A DNA stretch of 64,000 nucleotides from Microbacterium laevaniformans. GTDB lineage: Bacteria; Actinomycetota; Actinomycetes; Actinomycetales; Microbacteriaceae. A program made the position numbers and the translations under genes. Each line of letters opens with the position of its first letter. Position 1 is the stretch's first letter. The stretch is from assembly GCF_016907555.1 (NCBI RefSeq), contig NZ_JAFBCE010000001.1, positions 2,967,133 through 3,031,132 on the forward strand, given 5' to 3'. Below, one piece after another: positions 45,982-55,302 of this stretch. Under the pieces are notes generated by a model that searched no databases, was not told the origin of the DNA, and saw only the letters and a list, made by a program, of their open reading frames with translations.

Positions 45982-46668
45982 TCAGCCCGCCGTTGCCGAC
46001 TCCACGATCGACAGACCTCGCCCGCGCAGCCGCAGACGCTCCTCCGAGAGCGATGCGAGCAGGCGGTCGCGCGTGCCGCGGCCGTGTGCGACGACGAGCT
46101 CGTGCGCGCGCTCGGCATCCCGGGCAGCGACCGCGGCCACGATCTCCCGGTGCTCGGCGGCGGCGTGGGCGCGGGAGGCGGCGCTGCGCACCTCGAGCCA
46201 GCGCGTGCGGCTGAGGCGCACGAGCGTGCCGGCGATCGCGTCGACCAGGAACGGATTGCGCGACAGTCGTGCCAGGGCGACGTGGAAGTCGCTGCCGTCG
46301 CGCAGTACGGCGTCGGCGTCGTCGTGCTCCCTGCCGGCACGGGCGATCGCGCCGAGGCTTTCCAGTTCGGCGTCGTCGGCGCGGTCCACCGCGAGTGCGA
46401 CGACGGCGGTCTCGAGCGCCTCGCGGTACTCCATGAGCGCGCCGATCTCGCTGAGGTCGATCGGCGTCACGCGCCAGGTGCGGTCATCGCGCCGTGTCAG
46501 TCCCTCGTTCTCGAGGCGCATGAGGGCGGCGCGGATGGGGGTGCGCGACGCGCCGAGCATCGACTCGAGTCCGCGTTCGCTCAGCCGCTCACCCGGCAAC
46601 AGGTCGAGGGACAGGATGGCGGCGCGCAGGCGCTCGTACGGACTGCCGGTCTCGGGGGAAGTGGTCAC
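45982..46668 (-). CDS. GntR-family regulator with FCD domain (b)
   Basis: 228 residues from the GTG at 46668, behind AGAGGAG. Winged helix (YERLRAAILSLDLLPGERLS, GASRTPIRAALMRLENEGLT) plus FCD domain (ALMEYREALETAVVALAVDR, DFHVALARLSRNPFLVDAI). Divergent from an MFS transporter gene; the gap holds two GGTNTACC-type palindromes. It most likely represses the MFS (and perhaps the SDR) gene until a ligand binds. Confidence 0.9.
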   Translation of the reverse strand: MTTSPETGSPYERLRAAILSLDLLPGERLSERGLESMLGASRTPIRAALMRLENEGLTRRDDRTWRVTPIDLSEIGALMEYREALETAVVALAVDRADDAELESLGAIARAGREHDDADAVLRDGSDFHVALARLSRNPFLVDAIAGTLVRLSRTRWLEVRSAASRAHAAAEHREIVAAVAARDAERAHELVVAHGRGTRDRLLASLSEERLRLRGRGLSIVESATAG

Positions 46669-46678
46669 GTTGCTCCTC

Positions 46679-46701
46679 TGGTGTACCAGGGTGGTATACC
46701 A
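46679..46701. promoter_or_regulatory. Tandem palindromic operators for GntR (b)
   Basis: TGGTGTACCA (46679-46688) and the perfect palindrome TGGTATACCA (46692-46701), centred 13 bp apart, between the divergent GntR and MFS genes. The form fits FCD-type GntR operators. Confidence 0.7.
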
Positions 46702-46727
46702 GAGTGTACCCGACGGAGGATCAGACG

Positions 46728-47933
46728 ATGCCGAGCACGAACACGACGACAGCGACGCCCACGCGGGCGTGGGTGATGCTGGCGCTGGGGGTGTTGGCGC
46801 AAGCCGCCGGAACCCTCCTCGTCTCGGCGCCGGCCTACCTGATCCCGCTCCTGCACACTCAGCGCGCCATGCCCCTCGCTCAGGCGGGGCTGCTCGCATC
46901 GGCGCCCACTCTCGGCATGGTGTGCACGCTCGTCGTGTGGGGCGTGCTCACCGACAGGTACGGCGAACGGCAGATCATCGCCGGCGGGCTCGTCCTCACC
47001 GCCGTGTTCTCGCTCGCTGCCGCCGCAGCGAGCGGCGACGGATATCTCGTTCTCGGTGTGCTCCTCGCGTGCGGGGGTGCCGCGTCGGCCAGCACGAACG
47101 CCGCGAGCGGCCGCGTCGTGATCGGCTGGTTCCCCGTGGAGCGCCGCGGACTCGCGATGGGCATCCGCCAGATGTCCCAGCCGCTCGGTGTCGCCACCGC
47201 TGCGCTGACGGTTCCACCGCTGGCCGAGGGCGGGCTCGCCGCGCCCTTCGTCGTCGCCGCGGGGGTGACCGGCGCGCTCGCCGTGCTCTGCGCGTGGGGC
47301 ATCCGCAATCCACCGCGCCCCGCGCGCCGCATCGGCCCGGCGGATGCCGCGACCAACCCCTATCGCGCCAGCGCGTTCCTCGTCCGCATCCACGTGGCCT
47401 CGGCTCTGCTCGTCGTCCCGCAGTTCGCGCTCTCGATCTTCGGCCTGGTGTGGCTGGTGACAGCGATGGGATGGAGTGCGGCGGCGGCCGGCGCGCTCGT
47501 GGCGGCGTCGCAGTTCGTGGGCGCGCTGGGCCGGATCGTCGTCGGCCACCTCAGCGACCGCGTCGGCACGCGCGTCGGCGTGCTGCGGTGGGTGGCCGGC
47601 GCCGGTGTCGTGGCGATGGCGGCGCTCGCGGTCGCCGGCGCCGTGCACGCCGACGCGCTCGTCGGCGTGCTGTATCTCGTCGCGTCCACGATCGCGGTCG
47701 CCGACAACGGCCTCGCGTACACGTCGGTGGCCGAAGCGGCCGGACCCTTCTGGTCGGGTCGCGCCCTCGGCATCCAGAACACCGGGCAGTTCGTCGCGGC
47801 GTCGGCGGTCGGCCCGCTGGTCGGGTCGCTCGTCACCCTGGTCGGCTACCCCCTCGCCTTCGCGCTGGTCGGCGCGACGCCGCTCGCCGCGCTCGCGATC
47901 ACTCCGCGCCGAGACCGCGGCATGCACGGTTAG
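46728..47933 (+). CDS. Major facilitator superfamily transporter
   Basis: 401 residues, about 12 membrane helices, with the MFS loop 2-3 motif GVLTDRYGERQIIAGGLVLT and the repeat in GHLSDRVGTRVGVLRW. The ATG follows a GGAGG ribosome-binding site. It is controlled by the divergent GntR gene through the adjoining palindromes and followed by an SDR gene 9 bp on. Substrate unknown; a small organic acid would suit the FCD regulator. Confidence 0.9.
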   Translation: MPSTNTTTATPTRAWVMLALGVLAQAAGTLLVSAPAYLIPLLHTQRAMPLAQAGLLASAPTLGMVCTLVVWGVLTDRYGERQIIAGGLVLTAVFSLAAAAASGDGYLVLGVLLACGGAASASTNAASGRVVIGWFPVERRGLAMGIRQMSQPLGVATAALTVPPLAEGGLAAPFVVAAGVTGALAVLCAWGIRNPPRPARRIGPADAATNPYRASAFLVRIHVASALLVVPQFALSIFGLVWLVTAMGWSAAAAGALVAASQFVGALGRIVVGHLSDRVGTRVGVLRWVAGAGVVAMAALAVAGAVHADALVGVLYLVASTIAVADNGLAYTSVAEAAGPFWSGRALGIQNTGQFVAASAVGPLVGSLVTLVGYPLAFALVGATPLAALAITPRRDRGMHG

Positions 47934-47942
47934 CGTGGTGTC

Positions 47943-48689
47943 ATGAACGACCCGCATCGCTCCACCGTCGTCGTCTCCGGTGCCGGCACCGGTATCGGCC
48001 GTGCCGCCGCCCTCCGCCTCGCCGCATCCGGTCGCCACGTCACCCTCGTCGGCCGCCGGCGGGCACCGCTCGAGGAGGTCGCCGCCCACGATCCGTCGTC
48101 GTTCCTGGTCGCGGATGCCGATGTCAGCAGCCCCGACGGTGCACGCCGCGTGGCCGGTGCCGTGCGAGAGGCGGGACTCGGCTGCGCGGGCGTCGTCGCC
48201 TCCGCCGGGGGCAACGCCCCCGCGGCGTCCGACGACAGCCTCGAAGCAGTCCGCGATCACTGGCGTGCGGGATTCGACCTCAACGTGATGACCGCGGTCC
48301 TGCTGGTCGAAGCGCTGCGACCCGCGCTGGAAGCCGACGGGGGACGCGTCGTGCTGCTGTCGTCGGTCTCGGCCCTGCGTGGCTCGCGGACCGGTTCGTA
48401 CGGTGCGTCCAAGGCAGCCCTGCACGCGTGGATGTTCGATCTCGCCGCGCAGCTGGGCCGCTTCGGCGGCACCGCCAACGTCGTCGCACCGGGATTCGTG
48501 CCCGGGACCGAGTTCTGGGCGGGGGTCTCGGACGACGTCGTGCAGAACCGCATCGCGCAGACCCTCGTCGGCCGGGTGGGCACGGCCGAGGAGATCGGCG
48601 GGATCATCGCCTGGCTGCTCGGTCCGGATGCCGGGTGGGTGACCGGCCAGATCGTCTCTGCGAACGGCGGCATGGTGCTCGGACGCTGA
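47943..48689 (+). CDS. Short-chain dehydrogenase/reductase
   Basis: 248 residues, FabG-like. Cofactor motif SGAGTGIGRAAAL, the NAG-like motif VVASAGGNAP, catalytic Ser in LLSSVSALRG, and YGASK with Tyr and Lys. The RR after the second strand (LVGRRRAP) suggests NADP(H) preference. A TAGCGT box (47931-47936) ends 6 nt before the ATG, so it may also have its own leaderless transcript. Probably works with the MFS transporter in use of the same substrate. Confidence 0.9.
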   Translation: MNDPHRSTVVVSGAGTGIGRAAALRLAASGRHVTLVGRRRAPLEEVAAHDPSSFLVADADVSSPDGARRVAGAVREAGLGCAGVVASAGGNAPAASDDSLEAVRDHWRAGFDLNVMTAVLLVEALRPALEADGGRVVLLSSVSALRGSRTGSYGASKAALHAWMFDLAAQLGRFGGTANVVAPGFVPGTEFWAGVSDDVVQNRIAQTLVGRVGTAEEIGGIIAWLLGPDAGWVTGQIVSANGGMVLGR

Positions 48690-48734
48690 ACGCCGCCGGT
48701 CACTCGGCATCCGCCGACTCGCATCGGCGCGGGA

Positions 48735-49385
48735 TCAGTGCAGATCGTGGAGCCGTCGCAGCGTCTCCTCGGCGCCGCGACCGTCGCGCTCGGCGAGCTG
48801 GCGTCGCAGCGCGTCGAAAAGGTCGACGCGACCGGCCGCTGCCGTGAGGAACGGGTCCCAACCGCGCAGATTCCGCTCGATCGTCAGCGCCACCTCGCGA
48901 ACGACGCCGATGAACACCGTGTTGTGGGTGGCGCGGGTCATGAGCTCGAACATCTGCGTACAGCGGGAGAACAGCGACGCGATGTCGCGGTGCGCCGCGC
49001 TGTCGACGACGGTGCCGGCCACCGCGACGATGCCGTCGAGCTCGTCGTCGGTGGCGTTGGCGAGCGCGAGATGGATCGCGTTGCCCATGAGGTAGGCGGT
49101 GAACACTCCGGTTTCGCGTCGCACGCGCTCGTCGGGCACGGACACGCGGGTGTAGCGCCCGACGGCGATCTCGACGAGGCCGAAACGCTCCAGGCGCTGC
49201 AGAGCCTCCCGCACGGGAGTGCGCGAGATGCCCAGCTGCGCCGCGATGTCGCCGTCGCGCAGACGTTCTCCGGGCGCGAGGGAGCCATCGACGATGGCCG
49301 CGCCGATGCGCGCGTAGACCTCGTCGCTCAGGCTTACGCCAGTGGTCAGATCGTTGTGATCGATCGGTCGAAGAAAAGTAGACAT
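48735..49385 (-). CDS. GntR-family regulator with FCD domain (c)
   Basis: 216 residues. Winged helix (LSDEVYARIGAAIVDGSLAP, GISRTPVREALQRLERFGLV) and FCD domain (AYLMGNAIHLALANATDDEL). Paralogue of the gene at 44818, with the same MSxxLxPI start and C-terminal EETLRRLxxLH/EETIRRLYGV ending. Convergent with the SDR gene. CTGAGA/TCTCAG (49390-49413) is a possible operator upstream. Confidence 0.9.
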   Translation of the reverse strand: MSTFLRPIDHNDLTTGVSLSDEVYARIGAAIVDGSLAPGERLRDGDIAAQLGISRTPVREALQRLERFGLVEIAVGRYTRVSVPDERVRRETGVFTAYLMGNAIHLALANATDDELDGIVAVAGTVVDSAAHRDIASLFSRCTQMFELMTRATHNTVFIGVVREVALTIERNLRGWDPFLTAAAGRVDLFDALRRQLAERDGRGAEETLRRLHDLH

Positions 49386-49593
49386 CTTGCTGAGACGGTT
49401 CGGGTCATCTCAGTGATGAGTGTACGGCTGTCAGCCGCTGGCGGGCGAGCGTGTCGGGGTTGCCACCTTTGGCTGTGTTCTTGCAACGTTTGTGTCACCT
49501 TGTCTCATCTCATACTGCGCGAGGCCATGCCGACCGTTAGCGTGGAGCCCGTCGGCGCACTCGCGTCGTCATCGCACGTCAGTAAGGCAGTTC

Positions 49594-49800
49594 ATGAGCA
49601 CCAGCGGTACCGTCAAGTGGTTCAACTCGGAGAAGGGCTTCGGGTTCATCGCTCCCGATGAGGGCGGCGCTGACGTCTTCGCCCACTACTCCGCCATTCA
49701 GTCGGGCGGCTACCGCTCGCTCGAGGAGAACCAGCGCGTCGAGTTCGAGATCGCCCAGGGCCCCAAGGGCCTGCAGGCGGAGAACATCCGACCCCTGTGA
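49594..49800 (+). CDS. cspA: Cold-shock protein
   Basis: 68 residues. Full cold-shock domain with RNP1 KGFGFIAP and RNP2-like VFAHYSAI, starting [13 protein letters not shown]. Single-stranded nucleic-acid chaperone. The 208-bp upstream gap gives room for a leader; GTTAGCGT (49535-49542) may be the -10 region, giving a ~45-nt 5' UTR. Confidence 0.95.
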   Translation: MSTSGTVKWFNSEKGFGFIAPDEGGADVFAHYSAIQSGGYRSLEENQRVEFEIAQGPKGLQAENIRPL

Positions 49801-49806
49801 GTTCGA

Positions 49807-49832
49807 CGGCCCGCTTTCGAGCGGGCCGTTTT
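49807..49832 (+). terminator. cspA terminator
   Basis: Perfect 9-bp stem CGGCCCGCT/AGCGGGCCG with a TTCG tetraloop followed by TTTT, 6 nt after the cspA stop. Confidence 0.9.
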
Positions 49833-49842
49833 CACGTCGGAG

Positions 49843-49878
49843 CGAGCCGTCGTCCACACCTTGTGTGACGACGGCTCG
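49843..49878. terminator. Second hairpin between cspA and the HAD gene
   Basis: CGAGCCGTCGT (49843-49853) pairs with 49868-49878, with an inner CACAC/GTGTG stem. It lies between two convergent genes and probably stops read-through from either side. Confidence 0.55.
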
Positions 49879-49981
49879 TTCGTCGTGAGCGAGGATCACT
49901 CCAGATCGAGTCGCACGATCTTCTCGGCGCTCACGGCTGCAGCGGCGATCGCCGCGCAGCGCCCCTCTTTCTCGGCCGATC

Positions 49982-50677
49982 TCAGTCGGCGTGAGACGCG
50001 GACTCTTCGTCGATGAGCAGCAGTGCCCGCAGCTGCGCCGCATCTTCCACGGCGGCGGACGCGCCATCGGCCTCGTGTGGCCAGCTGAAACCCCAGCGGA
50101 CGAAGATCACCGGCACCCCCTGCGCGGCGCCGCCCTCGACGTCGTGGTGACGGTCGCCGATGAGGACCGGACGGCTCGTGTCGACTCCGGCCGCGTGTAG
50201 GCGGCGGAGGGCTTCGGCGACGATGTCGGACTTCGACGCGAGCGTCTTCTCATCGGAGGTCGAGCCCACCATCGCCGTCATGTGCGGCGCCAGGTCGAAG
50301 TGCTCCATGAGGGCGACGACCTGCACCTCCGGCTTCGAACTCGCGGTCGCCTGAGCGATGCGTGCGGTGTCGAGGTCGGCGATGATCTCGGCCACTCCCG
50401 GGTAGAGCCGCGCTCCCGTGGTGTACCCGTCGGCCTTGCCGAGGGTGCGGTAGTACGCGACGGCCTCGGTGGCCTGTTCCGGCGTCATGCCGACGTTGTC
50501 CTGGAACGAGTTGAACATCGGCGGACCGATCCAATGCACGAGCTCGTCACGCGTCGGCGCGGGCTTGCCGAAGTGCTCGAGGGCGGTCGTGAGACGGCGG
50601 AGAATGCCGTCGGAAGCATCGACGAGGGTCCCGTCGACGTCCCAGAGCACGCACGTGAAAGGGGATCGCATCGTCAT
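49982..50677 (-). CDS. HAD-superfamily hydrolase, phosphoglycolate phosphatase-like
   Basis: 231 residues. HAD motif I WDVDGTLVDASDGI, motif II ATASSKPEVQ, motif III KSDIVAEAL, motif IV IGDRHHDVEGGAAQGV. Cap of type C1 (LTTALEHFGKPAPTRDELVH). Removes phosphate from a small metabolite such as phosphoglycolate; substrate not certain. Confidence 0.9.
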   Translation of the reverse strand: MTMRSPFTCVLWDVDGTLVDASDGILRRLTTALEHFGKPAPTRDELVHWIGPPMFNSFQDNVGMTPEQATEAVAYYRTLGKADGYTTGARLYPGVAEIIADLDTARIAQATASSKPEVQVVALMEHFDLAPHMTAMVGSTSDEKTLASKSDIVAEALRRLHAAGVDTSRPVLIGDRHHDVEGGAAQGVPVIFVRWGFSWPHEADGASAAVEDAAQLRALLLIDEESASHAD

Positions 50678-50697
50678 GGGTCCAGCCTAGGGTGCTG

Positions 50698-51390
50698 TCA
50701 GAACAGTCGCGGCGCGCCCGATTCGACGCCCTTCATACCCTCGTAGTCGAGTGTCACGCAGCGGATGCCGCGGTCGCCGGCGAGCGTCTTGGCTTGCGGT
50801 TTGATCTCCTGGGCGGCGAACACTCCTGCCACCGGCGCGAGGTGGGGGTCGCGGTTGAGCAGCTCGAGGTACCGGGTGAGCTGCTCGACACCGTCGATGT
50901 CACCGCGGCGTTTGACCTCGACCGCGATCGTGCCGCCGTTCGGATTGCGCAGCAGCAGATCGACGGGGCCGATCGCCGTCGGGAACTCCCGGCGCACGAG
51001 AGTGAGACCCTCCCCGATCACGTCGACCTGCTCGGCGAGCAGCCGCTGCAGGTCGGCCTCGACACCGTCCTTCTGCAGGCCGGGATCGACGCCGAGCTCG
51101 TGCGACGAGTCGTGCAGCACCTCGTAGATCCGCACGAGAAGAGCATCGCCGGTCTTCGCGTGGGTGACCCGCCAGTGTTCGATCACGCCGGCCGACGCCG
51201 ACTCGGCATCCGGTGCCTCGACGGTCAGGGTGCACGGCGGGCTCATCCAGTTGAGCGGGGCGTGCTGAATGTCTCGATGGAACGCGACGGTGCCATCGGC
51301 CTTGATCATGATCAGACGGGTCGCGAGGGGAAGGTGGGTGTTCAGCCGTCCGGAGTAGTCGACGGAGCAGCGGGCGATGATGAGACGCAC
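50698..51390 (-). CDS. nucS: Endonuclease NucS (mismatch-specific)
   Basis: 230 residues from the GTG at 51390 ([20 protein letters not shown]). N-terminal DNA-binding domain and C-terminal RecB-like nuclease with [29 protein letters not shown]. NucS cuts both strands at mismatches and replaces MutS/MutL in actinobacteria. Ends 20 nt from the HAD gene start, likely same transcript. Confidence 0.95.
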   Translation of the reverse strand: MRLIIARCSVDYSGRLNTHLPLATRLIMIKADGTVAFHRDIQHAPLNWMSPPCTLTVEAPDAESASAGVIEHWRVTHAKTGDALLVRIYEVLHDSSHELGVDPGLQKDGVEADLQRLLAEQVDVIGEGLTLVRREFPTAIGPVDLLLRNPNGGTIAVEVKRRGDIDGVEQLTRYLELLNRDPHLAPVAGVFAAQEIKPQAKTLAGDRGIRCVTLDYEGMKGVESGAPRLF

Positions 51391-51434
51391 CCGTCCAGTC
51401 TCGCAGGGCGCGCGGGGAGAACCCGCGCGGTCGC

Positions 51435-52772
51435 TCAGAAGGGTGGCACGGATTCCGCTGGTGGATGCGGTGGTGGGTCGACCGTGAACGCCACGAGCGG
51501 GACGGGGGCGTCTTCGCGGTAGACCCGTCCGGTGGGTGAGGTCCATTCGAGGATGCCGCCGGGGTGTTGTCGCACTCTCCAGGAGGTGAACTGCTTCATC
51601 GAGTGGTGCCGCTGACACAGGTGGGCGAGGTTCCAGAGCGCGGTGGGGCCGCCCTGCGCGTGGTCGACGGTGTGGTCGATCTCGCAGCGGATCGCGGCCC
51701 GTCGGCATCCGGGGAACCGGCAGTGCTGGTCGCGGGCGCGGAGAAATCGGCGCTGCGACTGTGCGGTGCGGTACCGATCGACGGCGATCACGGTCCCGTC
51801 GACGGGGTCGGTGAGGATCCGGGTGAGCGTGGGCGCGTTTGCGGCGAGAGCGCGGGCGGTGTCGGCGTCGACCGGGGTACGTCCGACGAGGTCGGCGGGT
51901 CCGTCGTCGGCGTCGAGCAGGGTGAGTGCGGGGACGATGACCTGAACCTGCGCACGGATCGCGCCCAGGGCCCCGGGCCGGTCGCCGACCGCGCTGGGGT
52001 CGACGGTCGGGCTGCCGGTGAGCAGCATGTCGCTGAGCACGTCGGCGCGAATCTGAGCCATCGTCCGCGTATCGCCATCGCCAACGCCGTCGCCTTCGTG
52101 ATGGCGGCTGTCGGCGATCACCATCGCCTGCTGCGTAAGACGGTCGAGGATGCCGTGGGCGATGACCGTCGGCACTGTCGCGACGAGGTCGGACATGCCA
52201 TCAGCCCCGGGGATCACCCGGACCCGGCGGCACGCGCTCGCCGTGCGGTGGCGCTCGGTGAAGGAACGCTCCGCGGTGCGTTCGGCGAGAATCTCCACCG
52301 CCGCCCGCACCCGGTTGGGCGTATCCCCCTCACAGAGCCGGATCGCCTCCGCTTCGAACTCCGCCCGCCGCTCGGCGGGAACGAGCCCGCCGGCATCCAC
52401 GATCACCCGCACATGACCACGCGTGATCCGCTCCGCCTCCCACGCGTCGAGGGTCGCGGGGTAGCTTTCGACGAGTTCACGCGCCTCACCGATCCGCTGC
52501 TGCACCGTCCGATCGGTCACCCGCAGCACCCCACCCAGCTCCGCCGCGATCGAGCGCAACACCATGTCGTGCTCCCGCACCGACCCCCGCTGTGCCGCCG
52601 CCTCCCGCTCCGCGAGCTGACCTGCCCGCGCCAGCACCCGCACCTCCGCGACCTGGGCCGCCGTCACAGCGCGAGCCACCGCCTCAGTGTCCGCAACGAG
52701 ACCCGACAGCACAGCCACGAACCGGCCGCCGCTGTCGGTCTCGATGACGCCCCCCGGCGCGATCTCCGTCAT
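51435..52772 (-). CDS. DUF222 / HNH endonuclease domain protein (13E12-repeat type)
   Basis: 445 residues, ATG at 52772. The N-terminal DUF222 helical region (residues ~30-240) is followed by an HNH domain near the C-terminus: [39 protein letters not shown]. These are multicopy in actinobacteria and may be linked to mobile introns or elements; the role is unknown. The preceding 83 bp before the MFS gene hold a DnaA-box-like TTCATCCACAG (52811 region) but no gene. Confidence 0.88.
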   Translation of the reverse strand: MTEIAPGGVIETDSGGRFVAVLSGLVADTEAVARAVTAAQVAEVRVLARAGQLAEREAAAQRGSVREHDMVLRSIAAELGGVLRVTDRTVQQRIGEARELVESYPATLDAWEAERITRGHVRVIVDAGGLVPAERRAEFEAEAIRLCEGDTPNRVRAAVEILAERTAERSFTERHRTASACRRVRVIPGADGMSDLVATVPTVIAHGILDRLTQQAMVIADSRHHEGDGVGDGDTRTMAQIRADVLSDMLLTGSPTVDPSAVGDRPGALGAIRAQVQVIVPALTLLDADDGPADLVGRTPVDADTARALAANAPTLTRILTDPVDGTVIAVDRYRTAQSQRRFLRARDQHCRFPGCRRAAIRCEIDHTVDHAQGGPTALWNLAHLCQRHHSMKQFTSWRVRQHPGGILEWTSPTGRVYREDAPVPLVAFTVDPPPHPPAESVPPF

Positions 52773-52855
52773 ACCCCGAGTGTACGGCGACCTTCGGACA
52801 TTTGTTCGATTCATCCACAGATGACCGTCGCGGCATCCCGGGGAGAGCGACCGCC

Positions 52856-54088
52856 TCAGTGGTGTCCCGCGCCCACCTTCGACCCCGCGATCGGCTTCGC
52901 GGCCCCCGAGGCCAACCCGCTCATCGCGATGAGGCCGACGATGATCCAGAGGGTGTTCAGGATGCCGATCTGGTGGCTGACCCAGCCGAGCACCGGCGGT
53001 CCGCAGAGGAAGGCGACGTAGCCGATGGTCGCCGCTGCGGAGACGGACGCCGCGGCCTTGCGAGGATCGTCGGCCGCAGCCGACATGCCGAGGGGGAAGC
53101 CCAGCGACGCGCCGGCGCCCCACAGGGCGACGCCGATGAAGGCGATCGGAAGGTTCGGCGCGAGGATGAAGACGACCAGGCCCACCCCGGCGGCCACCGA
53201 CAGGGCGCGCAGGGTCCACACGCGACCGATGCGGTCGACGAGCGGGCCGCCCACCGCGCGGAACACCGTCATCGCGACGGAGAAGACCGTGAGGAAGACC
53301 GCTCCGGTGGCCTCCGACCCGTTGTGACCGTCGACGACCGCGATCGTCAGCCAGTCGTTCGCGCTGCCCTCGGCGAAGGCCATGCCGAGGATGATCGCGC
53401 CGATCGCATAGGTGCGGGGGTCGCGCCAGACCTCGAGCGCGGCATGCAGGCGCTCCCGGCGCCCCGGAGACGCGGCGTCGGGGTCGACCGTGACCTGCGC
53501 CTGCAGGGGGATGGATCGCAGCGCGTTGGCCGTGATCACGAGCCAGACGACGGCCACGGTGCCGAGGTGCCACGATGCACCGACGCCCCAGGCCGTCATC
53601 GCGACGCCGATACCGGCGCCCGCGACGGTGCCGAGGCTGAAGAACGCGTGGAAAAGCGGCATGAGAGTGCGCTCGAACGCCTGCTCGACCTCGGCCGCCT
53701 CGACGTTCATCATGACGTCCGTGGCGCCGAAGCACAGGCCGAGGGTCGCCAATCCGATCACCGTCAGGAGATAGGACGACAGCGCGTCCACTCCCAGCGC
53801 GGCCAGGAACAGGCCGATGGCGATGCCCACGATCGTGACGGACAGTCCGCGCTTGGCGCCCCAGCGAACGACCACGACGTTGGCCGACATCACGCCGATG
53901 AGCGAGCCGGCACCCATGGCGAACAGCAGGATGCCGACCTCGAAGTCGTCGATCGCGAGGTTCTGCTTGACGGCCGGCAGCCGCGACGCCCAGGACGCGA
54001 AGGTCACGCCGCACAGGAGGAACAGCGTGAAGATCGAGGTCCGCCAGCGGACGAGCTGGCTGCGGTCGAGGCGGGAGCGGGAGATCAC
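52856..54088 (-). CDS. Major facilitator superfamily transporter (FucP/YbjJ-like)
   Basis: 410 residues, about 12 membrane helices, N-terminus ISRSRLDRSQLVRWRTSIFT. The first helix region (LFLLCGVTFASWASRLPAV) is typical of the YbjJ-type MFS group. GTG start chosen because a TACAGT box lies 7 nt upstream. Divergent from a LacI-type regulator, with a palindromic operator between. Substrate probably a sugar or related compound. Confidence 0.88.
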   Translation of the reverse strand: MISRSRLDRSQLVRWRTSIFTLFLLCGVTFASWASRLPAVKQNLAIDDFEVGILLFAMGAGSLIGVMSANVVVVRWGAKRGLSVTIVGIAIGLFLAALGVDALSSYLLTVIGLATLGLCFGATDVMMNVEAAEVEQAFERTLMPLFHAFFSLGTVAGAGIGVAMTAWGVGASWHLGTVAVVWLVITANALRSIPLQAQVTVDPDAASPGRRERLHAALEVWRDPRTYAIGAIILGMAFAEGSANDWLTIAVVDGHNGSEATGAVFLTVFSVAMTVFRAVGGPLVDRIGRVWTLRALSVAAGVGLVVFILAPNLPIAFIGVALWGAGASLGFPLGMSAAADDPRKAAASVSAAATIGYVAFLCGPPVLGWVSHQIGILNTLWIIVGLIAMSGLASGAAKPIAGSKVGAGHH

Positions 54089-54110
54089 CCCCTCACTGTA
54101 TCCACTTTTC

Positions 54111-54177
54111 TCGAATCGATTCGATGCCTCGACGACGAGCGCGCCACATCCCCGATCCCCGGCCCGAAACGATTCGA
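54111..54177. promoter_or_regulatory. LacI-type operators between MFS and regulator
   Basis: Perfect palindrome TCGAATCGATTCGA at 54111-54124 and near-palindrome CGAAACGATTCGA at 54165-54177. The first lies by the MFS promoter, the second by the -10 box (TAGCAT, 54185-54190) of the regulator, so both genes can be repressed. Confidence 0.7.
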
Positions 54178-54196
54178 CGCGGGTTAGCATCGGGGA

Positions 54197-55246
54197 GTGA
54201 CGAACCGCCGGGCCACCATCGCCGACGTCGCCCGCGTCGCGGGCGTCTCGCCGTCGACGGCGTCCGTCGTCTTCAGCGGCAAGACCCCGGTCTCGGACAC
54301 CACGCGACTGCGGGTCATCGAGGCCGCCGACTCCCTCGGCTACACCGGGCCCGACCCCCGCGCCGCCTCGCTGCGTCTGGGCCGCAGCGGCATCGTCGCC
54401 GTCGTCGTCGGTTCATCCTTGAACTTCATGTTCGTCGACCCCGTCCAGCGTCTCCTGATGGACGGGCTCGCCGAAGCCGTCGCCCCCCTCGGTGCGGGCC
54501 TCCTCCTCCTTCGCCGCGACGCCGAGCTCGACATCGAGAACGCCCCCACCCTGACGACGGCGTCCATCGACGCCGCGGTGCTCATCGGCTGCGATGGGTC
54601 GCTCCGCGCGTCGCTGCCGATCGTCCAGGCCCGCGGCATCCCCGTCGTGGTGGTCGAAGGAGACGCCGGCGAGGGCATTCCCCGCATCGCTCTGGACAAC
54701 CGTGACGCGCAGCGGCGGGCGGCGCAGCACGTCCGCGATCTCGGCCACACCCGCGTCGCGATCGTCACGCTGTGGCAGGACGCCGCCGGCACGGTCGGGT
54801 GGATCGCGCCGGATGCCGAGATCGCGGTCGACGTGACGCGCGATCGCCTTCAGGGAGCTCGTGACGTCTTCCCCGACGCGCCGGCCTTCGCGTGCGCGGG
54901 CAGCTCCATCGACGACGGATTCGCCGCGGGCCGCGTGCTGTTCGCCGACCCGCGCACCCGGCCCACCGCCGTCATCTCGCAGAGCGACCTTCTGGCCGCC
55001 GGTGTCATCCGCGCCGCCGAGGATGCCGGTCTGCGCGTGCCCCAGGACGTCAGCGTCACCGGGTTCGACGGCGTTCCCGTCGACGGGCTCGCCCCCTACG
55101 AGCTGACCACGCTCGTCCAGCCCGCGACGGCCAAGGGCCGGGCGGCAGGCGCCGCGATCGCTGCGATGCTCGACGGGCGTGAACCGGAGTCGGTCGACCT
55201 CACTTCCACATTCCGCATCGGTAATACGACCTCGCGCGCCGGGTGA
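54197..55246 (+). CDS. LacI-family transcriptional regulator
   Basis: 349 residues, GTG start with a TAGCAT box 6 nt upstream (leaderless). N-terminal HTH TIADVARVAGVSPSTASVVF and hinge SLGYTGPDPRAASLR, then a periplasmic-binding-protein-like sensor domain (ending VSVTGFDGVPVDGLAPYELT). Represses the divergent MFS gene through the two palindromes and probably itself. Ligand not known. Confidence 0.92.
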   Translation: MTNRRATIADVARVAGVSPSTASVVFSGKTPVSDTTRLRVIEAADSLGYTGPDPRAASLRLGRSGIVAVVVGSSLNFMFVDPVQRLLMDGLAEAVAPLGAGLLLLRRDAELDIENAPTLTTASIDAAVLIGCDGSLRASLPIVQARGIPVVVVEGDAGEGIPRIALDNRDAQRRAAQHVRDLGHTRVAIVTLWQDAAGTVGWIAPDAEIAVDVTRDRLQGARDVFPDAPAFACAGSSIDDGFAAGRVLFADPRTRPTAVISQSDLLAAGVIRAAEDAGLRVPQDVSVTGFDGVPVDGLAPYELTTLVQPATAKGRAAGAAIAAMLDGREPESVDLTSTFRIGNTTSRAG

Positions 55247-55302
55247 CACCGGGCGCCCGGTAGACTGGCCTTCCGACCCCCGCGACCCGTCAGGAGGCCA
55301 GA

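Noticed and set aside
45476..48847. A 1,123-codon plus-strand frame across two GntR genes, MFS and SDR
   Set aside because: Runs antisense to or out of frame with four clear genes; composition is Arg/Ser/Ala-rich without motifs.
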